The position numbers and the translations under genes are program-made. From Sipunculus nudus (taxonomy: Eukaryota > Annelida > Sipuncula > Golfingiida > Sipunculidae), in NCBI GenBank assembly GCA_026874595.1, contig CM049307.1, positions 19,137,079 to 19,201,078 on the forward strand: a stretch of DNA of 64,000 nt, in the 5' to 3' direction. Below, piece by piece: positions 28,143 to 40,490 of this stretch. Numbering within the stretch: the stretch's first letter is position 1; the number at the start of each line of letters is the position of its first letter. Under the pieces are notes generated by a model. That model searched no databases and had not been told where the DNA came from. It saw nothing but the letters and a program-made list of their open reading frames with translations.

Positions 28143-29688
28143 TAATAGAGCGGGGAACCAGTCTACACGTTTGATCGGAACATTGTACCAGATGTCCGCG
28201 TAGAACAAGTGTACGCGAGTCATTTGATTGGTGCTACTTCTCGGTTTTAATCGTATTTTATTCTATTTCCCAGATTTTTTTAATAAAAAAAGAGGGGAGG
28301 ACCCCTCTAAATACGGTGCTGTATACCTTTTGAATTAAAAGAAAATTGTCCTCGATAAAATATGTTGGCAAGTATTCAAAAGGGCGACTTAAATGCATTG
28401 AATTTTAATGTATGTTTAATGCAACCTCAGAGATATTTATTGGACTTACAAACTGTACTAATCACGGTGCTATACACACTTATTCGTGAACAAATTTCAA
28501 GTAAACTATTTATTAGGACGTAAAATTAAAGCTTTTTGAAATAAAGTTAAAGTAAAAATATATACCTCTTCTGTTCATGTGGTCCGCATTATAAAGCAAG
28601 AGACATTGCCGTTTATTATTTAACATTTTACAATTTATGCACCATAAAAATGCACTCACATAATCCAAGAAACAGCTTTCATATGTTTTGTTGGAACAAT
28701 TTAAACGGCATCACCCTGCCACTCCACTTAAAATTTCTTCTTGTTTTTACGATTCAATTTTGATCAAAAGACGGCTGCTTGGAAATCAACAAAAAAAAAC
28801 CCGATTAATGAGCTAATGCTATGGAAACATGTTTTAGTACTTGCTATATCATGTGTACCTGACTGTATTGTAGCTGGAGTTGATATCGGTTTGAGCGTCC
28901 ATTGATGTAGACGTGAGCTGGCATGGGATGAGCTGCCAAGATGCGATTTGACCAAAAAGTGTGAATTCACTAAATCCCCGGACATTTCTCCTGACACGGA
29001 GAAAGGTGTCAAGTCTATTAAGTTAGGTGGAGCTGAGCCATATACTATTTATTTGAAATATTTGAGTCTAGTTTGCCACCCTGTAGTGTGCATAAGCTGG
29101 GTGTGGTCACAGTACTCTTGTTAGTCTTTGTACAGTATCTGATTCGTTTTAAAACTCCATTATACCCTTGGGCCACACTAAACAAAATGATTGATCTAAG
29201 AACTCCGGGAACCAATAAATATGCTTGTGGTACGATTTGTTAAATTTAACAAGCTTTTTATGGGGAAATACAATAACGCCATTCTTTAAAGGAATGGTGG
29301 CAAAAAAGCATAAGAAATATAGCTTGTATAATCAAACATATTTTATCATTTATTCCGGCGATTTACAATATTAAAATTTCTTTTTGTTACACATTTTCCC
29401 TGCAAAACATCTTTTCTTCGGGGCATTAGAGGTGGGTGATTTTCTTATTCCAAAACAAATCTGAAGCCGTCAATGGCTGTCCAAAGTTGTTCGTAAATAT
29501 TTCTGATAACCAATTTGTCAATGTTATTTGGGTGGTTTGTCCTTGGCGAACAAATATCCGCAGAATATATGGGCGTGATTCCTAATTCCAAGGGACAGAT
29601 GTGCCATAATAATACATTCAAATAGGCTTGTTATATTATAATGAAATTGTACCGTACATAATTAGATGATCACAAGAGGACACTGGAC
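28143..29688. other. Non-coding stretch, nothing identified
   Basis: AT-rich, with an 82-codon minus-strand frame at 28764-29012 that I do not recognise. No repeats matched. Confidence 0.55.
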
Positions 29689-29812
29689 ATAATATCTCTA
29701 TTGTTATATATCACTATCTAACACACAAACCAATTATATAATATCTCTATCATTATATATCTCTATCTAACAATGCAACCAATTACATAATTTCTCTATT
29801 TGACGAAATTTT
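29689..29812. repeat. 49-bp tandem repeat, about 2.4 copies
   Basis: ATAATATCTCTAT...TATATATC...CTATCTAAC...AACCAATTA is repeated at a 49-bp step, followed by a partial third unit (ATAATTTCTCTATTTGACG). Confidence 0.8.
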
Positions 29813-30655
29813 CCAAGAACCTTCAGTCATGCTAGCCAGCTTATTAAGAAGTACAACAGACCAATTACCCTTTGCTAATTCAATTAAATCGTGTCATAAT
29901 TAACTTTCGCTAAAATTACTTGTTATTACCAGCTGCGGTAGGGTAGTCTATCAGCGTTATTTATAGGACATTGCGTCTCTTGATTGTAACGGAGGCCTTT
30001 AATTTATTATAATGAGTGTCTTTGATGGAAATAGATATTATGCAGACCAATACGAGACTAAATCATTACCCCAAAAAAATTTGCAAGATTAAGTTTTATA
30101 TTCACGGATACTGTGACCTCTCATTGTCCTTTCACATCTGAATATATTTCATTTGCCAACCAATCGTTAACAGCAGCGTCAAGCCAATTTTATCGGATTT
30201 TTAACAGAGAACGCCAATGCTTTACCAATGTTTAGTAGTCTGTTATACAGTTTCTCGGAGATTTGGAGGCTATTACCTCTTTCTATTTGCTATGAGACAT
30301 AAAATATGTTGTGTTAACTTTGCAAGCATGGTTGGGTCATGATTTTGGTAAATTCACTCTCAAGAAGCGAACAGCAACTTCTTAAACTGCACAATTGACA
30401 CGTTCTACATTTCGTAAAAGTACATGACAACACTGTTAATTATGGAAACAAAAAGCAGTCAGAGATGACCACAGACCTCCGCAAAGACTTTCACGAAACT
30501 AACGCTTCAACAACCAAATCCCATGTCCTCTCAAGCGCAAAGCTGCCGCCTAATACTAAAATATACTAACACACAGATACTACTTTATAATTCAGCTATG
30601 AAAACCTGTATTATAAAGAAGCACCTGTATGCCACAATGGAATAGATCTATTAGG
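29813..30655. other. Non-coding stretch, nothing identified
   Basis: No coding region or repeat recognised. Confidence 0.55.
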
Positions 30656-31030
30656 GCCCCGCTTCAATAAGCGGGTGTCCTAAAGTAATCACCCTGTCCT
30701 CCCGTCCGTCCACAAATTCGTTTCCGGATGATAACTCCAGTATGGATGGACATATGTTTTTCAAACTTGATTTATATATGCCCAACCACTAACACAAGAA
30801 TCCTATTGATTTTGAGGTCATGAGATCAAAAGTCAAGGTCATAGGATCCACATCATTAAAAAGATTGTTGTTGCATTGTAAATGTTTCATCCGATATCTT
30901 TCACTTTTGGATTACCTAACAATAGGGGAAGAACCATATTGATTTCGACACCACAAGTTCAAAGGTCAAGGTCATAGGACCATCTTACTGATTTATATGC
31001 TGACAAGGCTTACAGTTTAATACATAAAAT
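30656..31030. repeat. Dispersed repeat with AAGGTCA motifs, dimeric
   Basis: Two related halves about 130 bp apart each contain 'TATTGATTT', a 'caaaNgtcaaggtcatagga' block and neighbouring matching words (30807-30847 and 30940-30983). The head carries CACCCTGTCCTCCCGTCCGTC, resembling the CACCCTTTGCCCGTCGTCC motif at the end of the pearl-like element at 55736, so this may be a related or truncated repeat. Confidence 0.55.
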
Positions 31031-32118
31031 GTAATTATGCCTCTGTTGCTTGGGATACTTTCCTCCGACACCTTCATTTTGGCTACCAATGATTCAAAAT
31101 CTTGACGTTCAGTTATTTAAATACTGTTTTTGGTCAGTCCCTTTTCTCTCTGCATGTTGTCGGGTATTTTATTATATTTTTCAAGCATTACCCTGCCCAC
31201 AAAAGACTTCTCTGCCCCTTTTTGGCGGGGCCCTCTCTGACCTGTCAGTATTCTAGTTTGAATTGAAAAAAAAGATTTAGATTACCTCCACAATTTAATT
31301 CATTGTTCCTTGGATATTATCCTAATATATTACTTTAATTGTGCTGAGTTTACATGTTTAACATTTGTACCCCTTGAATACAAAAAAATATATTTTCAGC
31401 AATAAAAAACAAAATACATTTTAATACAGTGTTCACTCAAACATTATAAAGACCTTATTGCCAGTCAATCCAGGTAAGCGGCATAATTTCACATTATATT
31501 TCATAGTATTATTAAGATGCTTGCCAGTGGGAGATTATTTGGGGAATTTTTCTGCGAGACCAACAGTAAAAACTCATCGAGACAAAGACACAGACCCGTC
31601 GATCCTTTTTATGAAATATAGACGGCACTATGAAAATGGGACCAGAACCAGCCATAAACAACCACAGATAAGATCAGCATGAAAAATATTTTTAATAAAA
31701 TGTTTGTTAAAAAAAACATTCCTGAGAATTTGACTTACACCTAAATGTAATGGACCTTGTGACTTGCCTTGAACCTTTTTATAAACTGGGTAAGTAATAG
31801 CACACCAGAGATAGACTGATAACAGTTTTTTGAGACCATATCCATCATTCTGTTGCACTAAAACAATCCCGACCTTCAACATTTTTTTGAAATCTCTGTC
31901 GCCATGTGACTTCTCGTTACACAAGACTGGAATCGAGAAACTTCCTTGAGTTTACAATCTTTGGGGAGAACAACCTTTGCTCACAGATCAAGTGACCTAA
32001 ACATTAAATCCCGGACGTACACGTATCTCGTGACCTAATGTTCTGACCTTGCAATGTAAGCCACGTTGAACACACCCGGTCTCCATCGATATATACTCAA
32101 AGTATTCCTTGGAAGGAA
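31031..32118. other. Non-coding stretch, nothing identified
   Basis: Frames at 31050-31256, 31458-31682 and 31628-31924 (68-98 codons) are unrecognised and lack supporting signals. Confidence 0.55.
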
Positions 32119-32470
32119 TGTTACAGATGTCTTTTTTATTGTGTGACACGGGCGCAACTCGTGTTGTAGCGGCCTCACCTGGCCGGGTGTTGCACTCTCA
32201 GTTTAATCCGTACTGGTTGAACTCTCGCTCTCACGCTAGTCTGGGGCTTTCTCGCCTGGCCTGAGCCGGGCGGGCTTACGTGTGGACCCTGGTATGTAGA
32301 GACACAGCGATGTTGTTCTAGATGTTTCCTGTACTGTGTATCATGTTAGGTTCTTTTCGATACTTCGTGAAAGGGAATTTTCTAGAGATTTCGGATGATA
32401 GGTAATAAATAGGGGCCATGTTTTACAACCGAGAGTGAGGTGAGAGAATATTCCAGCGGACACAGAAGAG
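32119..32470 (+). mobile_element. LTR 5' fragment, same family as 37985
   Basis: Begins TGTTACAGATGTC and follows the 37985 LTR through GTGTGACACGGGCG, AATCCGTACTGGTTGAACTC and GAGACACAGCGATGTT to the promoter-like AATAAATAGGGGCCATGTT region. Similarity stops near the CACAGAAGAG that follows, so the R/U5 part is missing. No internal retrotransposon sequence lies downstream. It is not the 5' LTR of an element ending at 38744, because the 5.5 kb between shows no gag-pol. Confidence 0.88.
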
Positions 32471-33964
32471 TATTGCTGAACAGTATTGCACATTGCCTTG
32501 CCACAGAAATGTTCAAGAAGAGTCAATACATATGATAACTAAGGTTTTTGTAGGAAAATATATAAAAACACAATCGATACAAAGTAAACCAATAACGTGT
32601 CTAAACTTTTAAAAAATATATTCGAAAAAAGTATGGTCGAGTCAAAGTCCAATTCGTAATTCCATATGCACCTAACGATATGGAGGTATCTAAATCTGAA
32701 AGTATCCAAAACAGACGGTCTATGTCGATAAATAGCTCATGGACATGCGCTTTATATAGGTCATGTCTCAAATACATAGACACCAAAAGTTTTAGCAGAG
32801 TATAGATACAAATTTAACAGCCAGTATTGACCGGCAAACCATCAACCAGTTGCGGTGGCTATGAGGGTTCCGTTATGTCATGTGATATTATTCAATGAAT
32901 ATCAGAGCTTGGTTTCATTGCTTTTCTGAAGAATCCTTTTTGATTTTCAGATTCTGATCCCAATTTTTAGAATACAATTAAGAAAAATAGAGTTTCTTGT
33001 CAAATCAATTTGTCTGCTACCTTTATCAATACACATAATTGCTAATTAAAAACATTGATAAAGTCTGACATCCTCACATTAAAGTTCAACAACGGAAACC
33101 AACTAATTTTATATGAACATTTCAAATTTTTTTAAGTATAGATCCAGGGCCTGTAGATTACGTTGTCTTATGAATGAGGATGAAAAAAAAACACATGGCA
33201 AGCTGATATACAATTAAAATACCATCCGAATTCCAGTTTTTTTATAGGGTGGGAAAAAATAATCAAAATTATGACTTCAAGGCAAATATGATTGCGAAGT
33301 CTTATAGCTATATTAGGTGTCTCCCTACCACGATATAATTTTTTATTTATATATATGGAAGCAAATTTGGTAATGTTATTCACTCGGTCGCAACATTTTT
33401 CAAAATAGTGTCATTGTCCTCGAAAATCTCTTAGAGTTCCCATTTATCACAAAATGTCCGATATTTAGGATAAAAGAGTAATTGCGGACTAATAAGAGTA
33501 TAAGTGACAGAATAGAAGTGGAGACTGTTTTTGATATTTTGGAACTTTGGACCACACGTACAAGTTTCTTGGGATGTCGTAAAGCGATCGTAGATATAAT
33601 TATTGTATCCGCTAAAACAGAGTTTTGCGGAGGCTATATTTTCAGCCGGACGCCGCCGCAAAGGTTTCCGTAGAACTCCGCCGTAACTACTGGACGGAAT
33701 TTTATGAAACTCGGGATTTTGATCTGGTCACATAGTGGACTGGTGCGCCCTCATTTTTGCTCGACCTCTGATCTTCCCTCTCTTCAGAGCGTAAATCTAT
33801 GTGTCTGTTTTCACACATAAACCCACACATCCTGAACTCGTTCGACCAATCGGGCTGACATTTTGATTGAGTGCAGCTCTTTGATAGCTTTATAACATAC
33901 CAAAAAAAACCTGTTGCTGCCATCTACAACAATTTTTGCACAGTGTTTATCTGTTTGTATGCCT
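32471..33964. other. Non-coding stretch, nothing identified
   Basis: Frames of 60-76 codons on both strands are unrecognised. No repeats matched. Confidence 0.55.
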
Positions 33965-34445
33965 TGGGATAAAATCACTCATATCTGGGCAATGGTTTGA
34001 CTGATCCGCCTGGAATTTTGCATATGTATACATCTCGCAGAGATTTCTCATTTATATGACAGGTGGAGCCACATGCAATCACGTTTAAACTATAGACATC
34101 TATGCTAATATCTTAGGACTGGTTTCACGAATCAGCCTGGATTTTTTTTTATGTGTGTACATCTTGGATTTACATTTGTATTATATTTTTCACTGAATTG
34201 GCAGGTGGCGCCACCTATTTACACGTTATACGGCAGCCTTCGATGCTTATATCTCAGGATAGGTTTGACATATCGGCATGGCATTTAGCATAAGTATAGG
34301 AATGACAGCTTTTACAAATTTGGTGGCCCAACCTACAATTAGTTTTGCATGGTGTCCATTTGTGCATCCGCCTAGGGTAAACTTCACTCATATCTCAGGC
34401 ATGGTTTGACAGGCGGCGCCACCTGCAATCGTGTTACGTGACACA
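33965..34445. repeat. Diverged tandem repeat, unit about 130-140 bp, 3.5 copies
   Basis: The word 'tATCTcaGGaNtGGTTTgAC' recurs near 33983, 34113, 34249 and 34391. Each is followed 70-100 bp later, where complete, by a 'GGTGGcGCCACcT' block near 34060, 34203 and 34412. The block at 34203-34216 is a perfect 14-bp palindrome (AGGTGGCGCCACCT). Confidence 0.75.
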
Positions 34446-34846
34446 CATCAATGCTAATATGCAACAAATCTCATTCTATTTCCCTTTACCAGGAGTATCG
34501 TACTCTTGTCGTGCCACGTCGTCCTATAATGGATTATTTCCACTCATCGTGGAAAATTTGCATCAACCTCGTTCAATTAGGAAACGGAAAGCATAAGCTT
34601 CATAATACGCTGCATTTCACCGAGTTCAGACTTAAGCCCCCACATCATTTCACACTTCGACAGCTTACTTTTCTAAAGGACACGTACCTTCCTCACTCCG
34701 ACCCTCCGTCCACAGCCTGTGTTGTACCAAATCTGACGACAGTTCCAACTAATAAAACGTTGCCTTGCTTTGTAATATAACAACATCATCACCATTTTAG
34801 ATATCGATTACTTCATCTTTTTCTTTATCATTTAGAAGATCAGGGA
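34446..34846. other. Non-coding stretch with an unrecognised 109-codon frame
   Basis: A plus-strand frame at 34451-34780 is one of the longer non-repetitive ones and has a balanced composition, but I see no domain, signal peptide or splice context. It remains an unsupported open frame. Confidence 0.35.
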
Positions 34847-34865
34847 AACACACACACACACATAC

Positions 34866-34908
<43 letters not shown>
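34847..34908. repeat. Compound (AC)n(TA)n microsatellite
   Basis: Eight or so AC units, a short spacer, then about 18 TA units. Confidence 0.95.
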
Positions 34909-34909
<1 letters not shown>

Positions 34910-36914
34910 TATTATAATTTCATTTGAAATAGTTGCTTGCAAATATTTTGGTTTATACTTTCCGCTAGTTTTTTTTTTATTATTTTCTCTTTTTCGTCTT
35001 TTGTTCTCTTTGTACTGACTCAATTAAATCGAAATTACTGGTACCTAAAGGTCTTCAGTTAGGGCTCCTCAACATGTCCTCAAATTGGCAGCAAACAAAC
35101 AAAACAATCTTGACGTGACATTGAATAAGAAATTAGCACGGAGAAAGAAAATCTCCGTTGACATTTTGCAGAGAAACGTTTTGCCAAAAGTCTAGCATAT
35201 ACTTATACTATTCCTTTCCTAAAGATGTACTATGACCTAGCTCCATCTTTCAGTACCTGTCAAACTTTCTCTTATATGATTGATCAGAAATAAAACATAC
35301 GTTCATTTAGATGAACACAGAATACGTCAAGTCTTTTCATCAGGTACAACATACATCACCAAGTACATTTATTTTCTGATTAAAATATTCATTGTTATAT
35401 AAAATCAGATTAATTTTTAGTTTCTCTTCTTTCGCTCCCATGTTTAACAGAGGTGGCTCCTATAACAAATATTGTTGCCTTTCTTAAGACGTCGTGCCAG
35501 CTGCATTCTTTCAGCCTGATTCAGAGATAATTGATAAAAAGTAATAAATGCACTTCAGGCTGAAAATCCCATTTGTAACATTTTTCAAACAAGTATCATG
35601 GTTCACGCATATTTAATCCTAGTCCATATAAAACAACGGCTTATCGATAATTAAACTCGGAAACTTTTACCCTACTCTTGTGTAAATACTCGTTAACGGT
35701 AATTTTCTCAATCCGTTGGTTGCAGACTTTTTTCTCCATATAAATTTGCCTTAAGCTTGGAAATGTATTAAGGTTCATACGAAAAACGAGGAGTGATATA
35801 TTTTAGTGACAGACGCTAAACCAATCCTCAGTGTAATATTAATTATTACTCCTCTGCCATGAAAGTAATTTCATATTACACGCCATGGTAAACCAACCAT
35901 TGTAACATGTCAAGACTTACACAGATTTAATATTGATCATATAAACATTCTTGAGTACATTATCCTGAACAGTATAGGAACTGGCCAAATATGGCGTTCC
36001 GTAAAAATCACAACGAAATGTCCATCAAGCAGTAAAGTTATACATTTTAATCGAAGTAATAACCTTCCATGCTCTATTTCCAAGGTTCTAGTATTTCATC
36101 GACAGACACTGCTAAGAAATCTGTCAATCAATAACGTAAAACAATAATGAGCAACTGGTACGGATTATAGCTATTTTAATCTGCGTTGTACCTTGGAACT
36201 CATTTCATATAAAATTTAAACAGCAATTGGAAACAGATAAAATAACTGGCGGCCAAATGAAATTGCTGATCTTCATTTGAAAGCCCATTTATTTCAGCTC
36301 TTTAAATCGGGAGACAATGTCAGCAATTGTCAGTCAGTCGGTTTTTTTCTATTCCAGTTTCGCAATTTGATAACAAGGGATGACAAATTTAATCAGCTTG
36401 ACTATTTAGAGAATTAATTTTCATAAAAAGTTGTTATTTTGAGCAATTTCGGTCATTATTATTAAGCATTTAAGAATTATCAATGTCTGCCAATCGTAAC
36501 CAAAAGAAACACAGTTAAGCTTGTCATTCTCTGGGGGACACTTTCTCCTCATTTGCTTATTTTACATTGCCTCATTGTCTATGGGGATTATTTCAATTTC
36601 AAATGTCATATTACCGCTTAACATCACATAAGAAACATTTCAGATGCTCCATCAAATCAAAATAAGTTAAATCATGCTTAATAATCATTTTGAATGTCTT
36701 CGTGATTTTTTATTATTTCATGAAATTTCCCAGGCACGTTAGGCCTATTGAATTTTTAAGCGATAATAAGTGAGTTTTTCACTGGTTTACATATACGCAT
36801 TCTTTGCTAGAGTTTGTATTACACAATTTTAATCATTAAACCTTGTTTGATAGGTTACACAAACATTGTATTGACAAAAAGGCCTCAACAAAGCTACAAA
36901 GACTGTAAAGCTAC
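34909..36914. other. Non-coding stretch, nothing identified
   Basis: Two kilobases without notable open frames or repeats. Confidence 0.6.
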
Positions 36915-37950
36915 AGTCGATTCATAAAGCCGACAGCACACAGAGAGAACGAGACGAAATCAGACCGGACATAAAGCCGGCCGCACACAGAGAGAAAGAG
37001 ACGAGATCAGACCGGACACAAAGCCGGCCGCACACAGAGAGAACGAGACGAGATCAGACCGGACATAAAGCCAGCCGCACACAGAGAGAAAGAGACGAGA
37101 TCAGACCGGACACAAAGCCGGCCGCACACAGAGAGAACGAGACGAGATCAGACCGGGCATAAAGCCGGCCGCACACAGAGAACGAGACGAGATCAGACCG
37201 GACATAAAGCCGGCCGCACACAGAGAGAACGAGACGATATCAGACCCGTCATAAAGCCGGACGCACACAGAGAGAACGAGACGATATCAGACCCGTCATA
37301 AAGCCGGACGCCAACAGAGAGAACGAGACGAGTCAGACCGGACATATAGCCGGTCGCACACAGAGAGAACGTGACGATATCAGACCGGTCATAAAGCCAG
37401 CCGCACACAGAGAGAAAGAGACGAGATCAGACCGGACACAAAGCCGGCCGCACACAGAGAGAACGAGACGAGATCAGACCGGACATAAAGCCAGCCGCAC
37501 ACAGAGAGAAAGAGACGAGATCAGACCGGACACAAAGCCGGCCGTACACAAAGAGAACGAGACGAGATCAGACCGGTCATAAAGCCGGCCACACACAGAG
37601 AACGAGACGAGATCAGACCGGACATAAAGCCGGCCGCACACAGAGAGAACGAGACGAGATCAGACATGACATAAAGCCAGCCGCACACAGAGAGAACGAG
37701 ACGATATCAGACCGGTCATAAAGCCGGACGCCAACAGAGAGAACGAGACGAGATCAGACCCGTCATAAAGCCGGACGCCAACAGAGAGAACGAGACGAGT
37801 CAGACCGGACATATAGCCGGTCGCACACAGAGAGAACGAGACGATATCAGACCGGTCATAAAGCCGGCCGCACACAGAGAGAACGAGACGATATCAGACC
37901 GGTCATAAAGCCGGACGCCAACAGAGAGAACGAGACGACATCAGACCGAC
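36915..37950. repeat. 47-bp satellite, block 1, about 22 monomers
   Basis: The monomer (ACATAAAGCCGGCCGCACAC followed by AGAGAGAACGAGACGAGATC and AGACCGG) repeats every 47 bp with occasional 44- to 46-bp versions. Variants recur as sets: GACGAGTCAGACCGGACATA at 37326 and 37793, GGACGCCAACAGAG, and GAGAAAGAGACG. A stretch repeats at about 467 bp (ten monomers), which shows higher-order structure. The plus strand is strongly purine-rich and the block is far richer in GC than its flanks. Frames of up to 71 codons on either strand arise because stops fall only once per three monomers. Confidence 0.97.
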
Positions 37951-37976
37951 ATCTGTTTATATTAGGTTCCGTAACA
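37951..37976 (+). mobile_element. LTR 3'-end fragment joined to the satellite
   Basis: ATCTGTTTATATTAGGTTCC plus GTAACA matches the last 25 bp of the LTR family (GGTTCCGTAAC at 38734-38744). It follows the last 47-bp monomer directly and is separated by 8 bp (ATATGTAT) from the start of the next LTR. It is a leftover of another insertion. Confidence 0.75.
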
Positions 37977-37984
37977 ATATGTAT

Positions 37985-38744
37985 TGTTACAGGTGCTCTT
38001 TTTAGTATGTGACACGGGCGTAACTCCTGTTATGGCACTCGTTTCTGGCCGCGTATTACATTCTCTGTTTAATCCGTACTGGTTGAACTCTCGTTGTCAT
38101 GCTGGCCTTGGGCCTTCTGGCCTGGTCGTGAGTCACGTGTACACCATGGTGAGTGGAGACACACAGCGATGTTCTTCTAGATGATTCCTGTAACGCGTGT
38201 TTACTGTGTTGTGTAAGATCTTATAGACTGTTCGAGAAGTGGAAAATTCTGGGCTTGGAGTGAAGAGTATATAAAGGGGCTGTGTTTTAGAGCCGGGGCT
38301 GAGAGCAGAGAAGATTTTCAGCTGACGCAGAAGCGTGTGTCAGTTTCTGGGACCTTATCCGACGTGTGCGGCAATTATAGATTTTATTCAGAGTTTCTCA
38401 AAGATTTTGTGCATTTGGACTTCAGTTTTCTTTCTGATGTTACAAGAGCTTTACACTGGACTCATTCTCCGAGAGTATACATTTAAAGAACTTATCGTTG
38501 TGACGGTGTTGGTATCCAGGTACTGTGCACATTGATTTATTGCATTGATTAATAGTGTATTGTAATGTTAGGGTTGTTTTAAGAATAAATTATAGTTATT
38601 TGTTAACAAAAAAACACTGACTTCTTAATTCATTCCCCTAGACATTTCACGCTGCCTGGTGTTGCAGAATCTGATTGTTTTATCTCCATTACAAAATTTG
38701 TGTTCATCAAGCATACGTGATCTGCTTATATAAGGTTCCGTAAC
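37985..38744 (+). mobile_element. Nearly complete LTR, retrotransposon family type copy
   Basis: Starts TGTTACAGGTGC and ends GGTTCCGTAAC. The short inverted termini (TGTTAC/GTAAC) are typical of Gypsy-like LTRs. It contains a TATA box (TATATAAA, 38269-38276) and, about 310 bp downstream, AATAAA at 38584 in AATAAATTATAG, as expected for U3-R-U5. Related copies are 5821-6396, 32119-32470 and the minus-strand 46908-47475. No gag, protease, reverse transcriptase or integrase flanks it: satellite lies on the left and TA-rich DNA then satellite on the right. It is therefore best read as a solo LTR in the satellite region. The 66-codon frames inside are not considered genes. Confidence 0.88.
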
Positions 38745-38809
<65 letters not shown>

Positions 38810-38998
38810 ATATACGATTATTATATTTATATATATTTATATTTATATATATACTTAATTACATTTCAAAAAATTATAATATTATCATAGAAAATAAATT
38901 AAATTCTAAGCAGGGTTAGATATAATATTATTAAGTAAATTGATTCAAAGTTTTTAATTCTATATATTAATATATTTCATTTGCAATATTATAATATT
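38745..38998. repeat. AT-rich low-complexity tract after the LTR
   Basis: TA and TTTATA repeats (38745-38850) begin exactly at the LTR end and grade into AT-rich DNA. Confidence 0.85.
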
Positions 38999-39115
38999 AT
39001 ACTTTGAAAAGTGAGGGGATGATTACATTGGCCATCCCCCCTTGCCAAAAAGTGGGGGTATATAAGTGGGGGTATATATACCCCCATCCCCCCCCCCCCC
39101 CCTATTGACGCCCCT
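38999..39115. repeat. G/C-run fragment with a perfect palindrome
   Basis: Contains CATCCCCCC, two GTGGGGGTATA words, the perfect 18-bp palindrome GGGGGTATATATACCCCC (39068-39085), a poly-C run (39089-39102) and TTGACGCCCCTGAG. The last word resembles the CGCCCCTG end of the G-rich dispersed repeats, so this is probably another fragment of that type, adjacent to the satellite. Confidence 0.6.
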
Positions 39116-40490
39116 GAGAACAGACCGAACATAAAGCCGGCCGCACTCAGAGAGAACGAGACCAGATCAGACCGGACACAAAGCCGGCCGCACATAGAGA
39201 GAACGAGACGAGATCAGACGGGGCATAAAGCCGGCCGTACACAAAGAGAACGAGACGAGATCAGACCGGACATAAAGCCGGCCGCACACAGAGAGAATGA
39301 GACGAGATCAGACCGGACACAAAGCCGGCCGCACACAGAGAGAACGAGACGAGATCAGACGGGGCATAAAGCCGGCCGTACACAGAGAGAACGAGACGAT
39401 ATCAGACCGGTCATAAAGCCGGACGCCAACAGAGAGAACGAGACGAGTCAGACCGGACATATAGCCGGTCGCACACAGAGAGAACGAGACGATATCAGAC
39501 GGGGCATAAAGCCGGCCGCACACAGAGAGAACGAGACCAGATCAGACCGGACACAAAGCCGGCCGCACATAGAGAGAACGAGACGAGATCAGACGGGGCA
39601 TAAACCGGCCGTACACAGAGAGATTGAGACGAGATCAGACCGGACATAAAGCCGGCCGCACTCAGAGAGAATGTGACCAGATCAGACCGGACACAAAGCC
39701 GGCCGCACATAGAGAGAACGAGACGAGTTCAGACGGGGCATAAAGCCGGCCGTACACAAAGAGAACGAGACGAGATCAGACCGGACATAAAGGCGGCCGC
39801 ACACATTGAGAATGAGACGAGATCAGACCGGACACAAAGCTGGCCGCACACAGAGAGAACGAGACGAGATCAGACCGGACATAAAGCCAGCCGCACACAG
39901 GGAGAACGAGACGATATCAGACCCGTCATAAAGCCGGACGCACACAGAGAGAACGAGACGATATCAGACCGGTCATAAAGCCGGCCGCACACAGAGAGAA
40001 CGAGACGAGATCAGACCGGACATAAAGCGAGCCGCACAAAGAGAGAACGAGACGATATCAGACCGGACATAAAGCCGGCCGCACACAGAGAGAACGAGAC
40101 GAGATCAGTTCGGTCATAAAGCCGGCCGCACACAGAGAGAACGAGACGAGATCAGACCGGACATAAAGCCAGCCGCAAACAGAGAGAACGAGACGAGATC
40201 AGACCGGTCATAAAGCCAGCCGCACACAGAGAGAACGAGACGAGATCAGACCGGTCATAAAGCCAGCCGCACACAGAGAACGAGACGATATCAGACCAGT
40301 CATAAAGCCGGCCGCACACAGAGAGAACGAGACGAGATCAGACCGGACATAAAGCCAGCCGCACACAGAGAGAACGAGACGATATCAGACCGTTCATAAA
40401 GCCGGCCGCACACAGAGAGAACGAGACGAGATCAGACCGGACATAAAGCCGGCCGCACACAGAGAGAACGAGACGATATCAGACTGGACT
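39116..40490. repeat. 47-bp satellite, block 2, about 29 monomers
   Basis: Same monomer and orientation as block 1, including the signature variant GACGAGTCAGACCGGACATA (39448). It also has block-specific variants (GGGGCATAAAGCCGG, GAGACCAGATC). Sharing variant sets across the intervening LTR suggests the two blocks were once one array, later split by insertions. No coding content. Confidence 0.97.

Noticed and set aside
32119-38744. A complete LTR retrotransposon bounded by the LTRs at 32119 and 37985
   Set aside because: The left copy is truncated after about 350 bp and the intervening DNA shows no gag, reverse transcriptase or integrase motifs, only unrelated repeats and satellite.
36915-40490. 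CRISPR-like or coding repeat array
   Set aside because: Monomers are contiguous with no unique spacers, and the 47-bp period shifts frame, so frames of 66-71 codons only reflect rare stops. The context is a eukaryotic nuclear genome.
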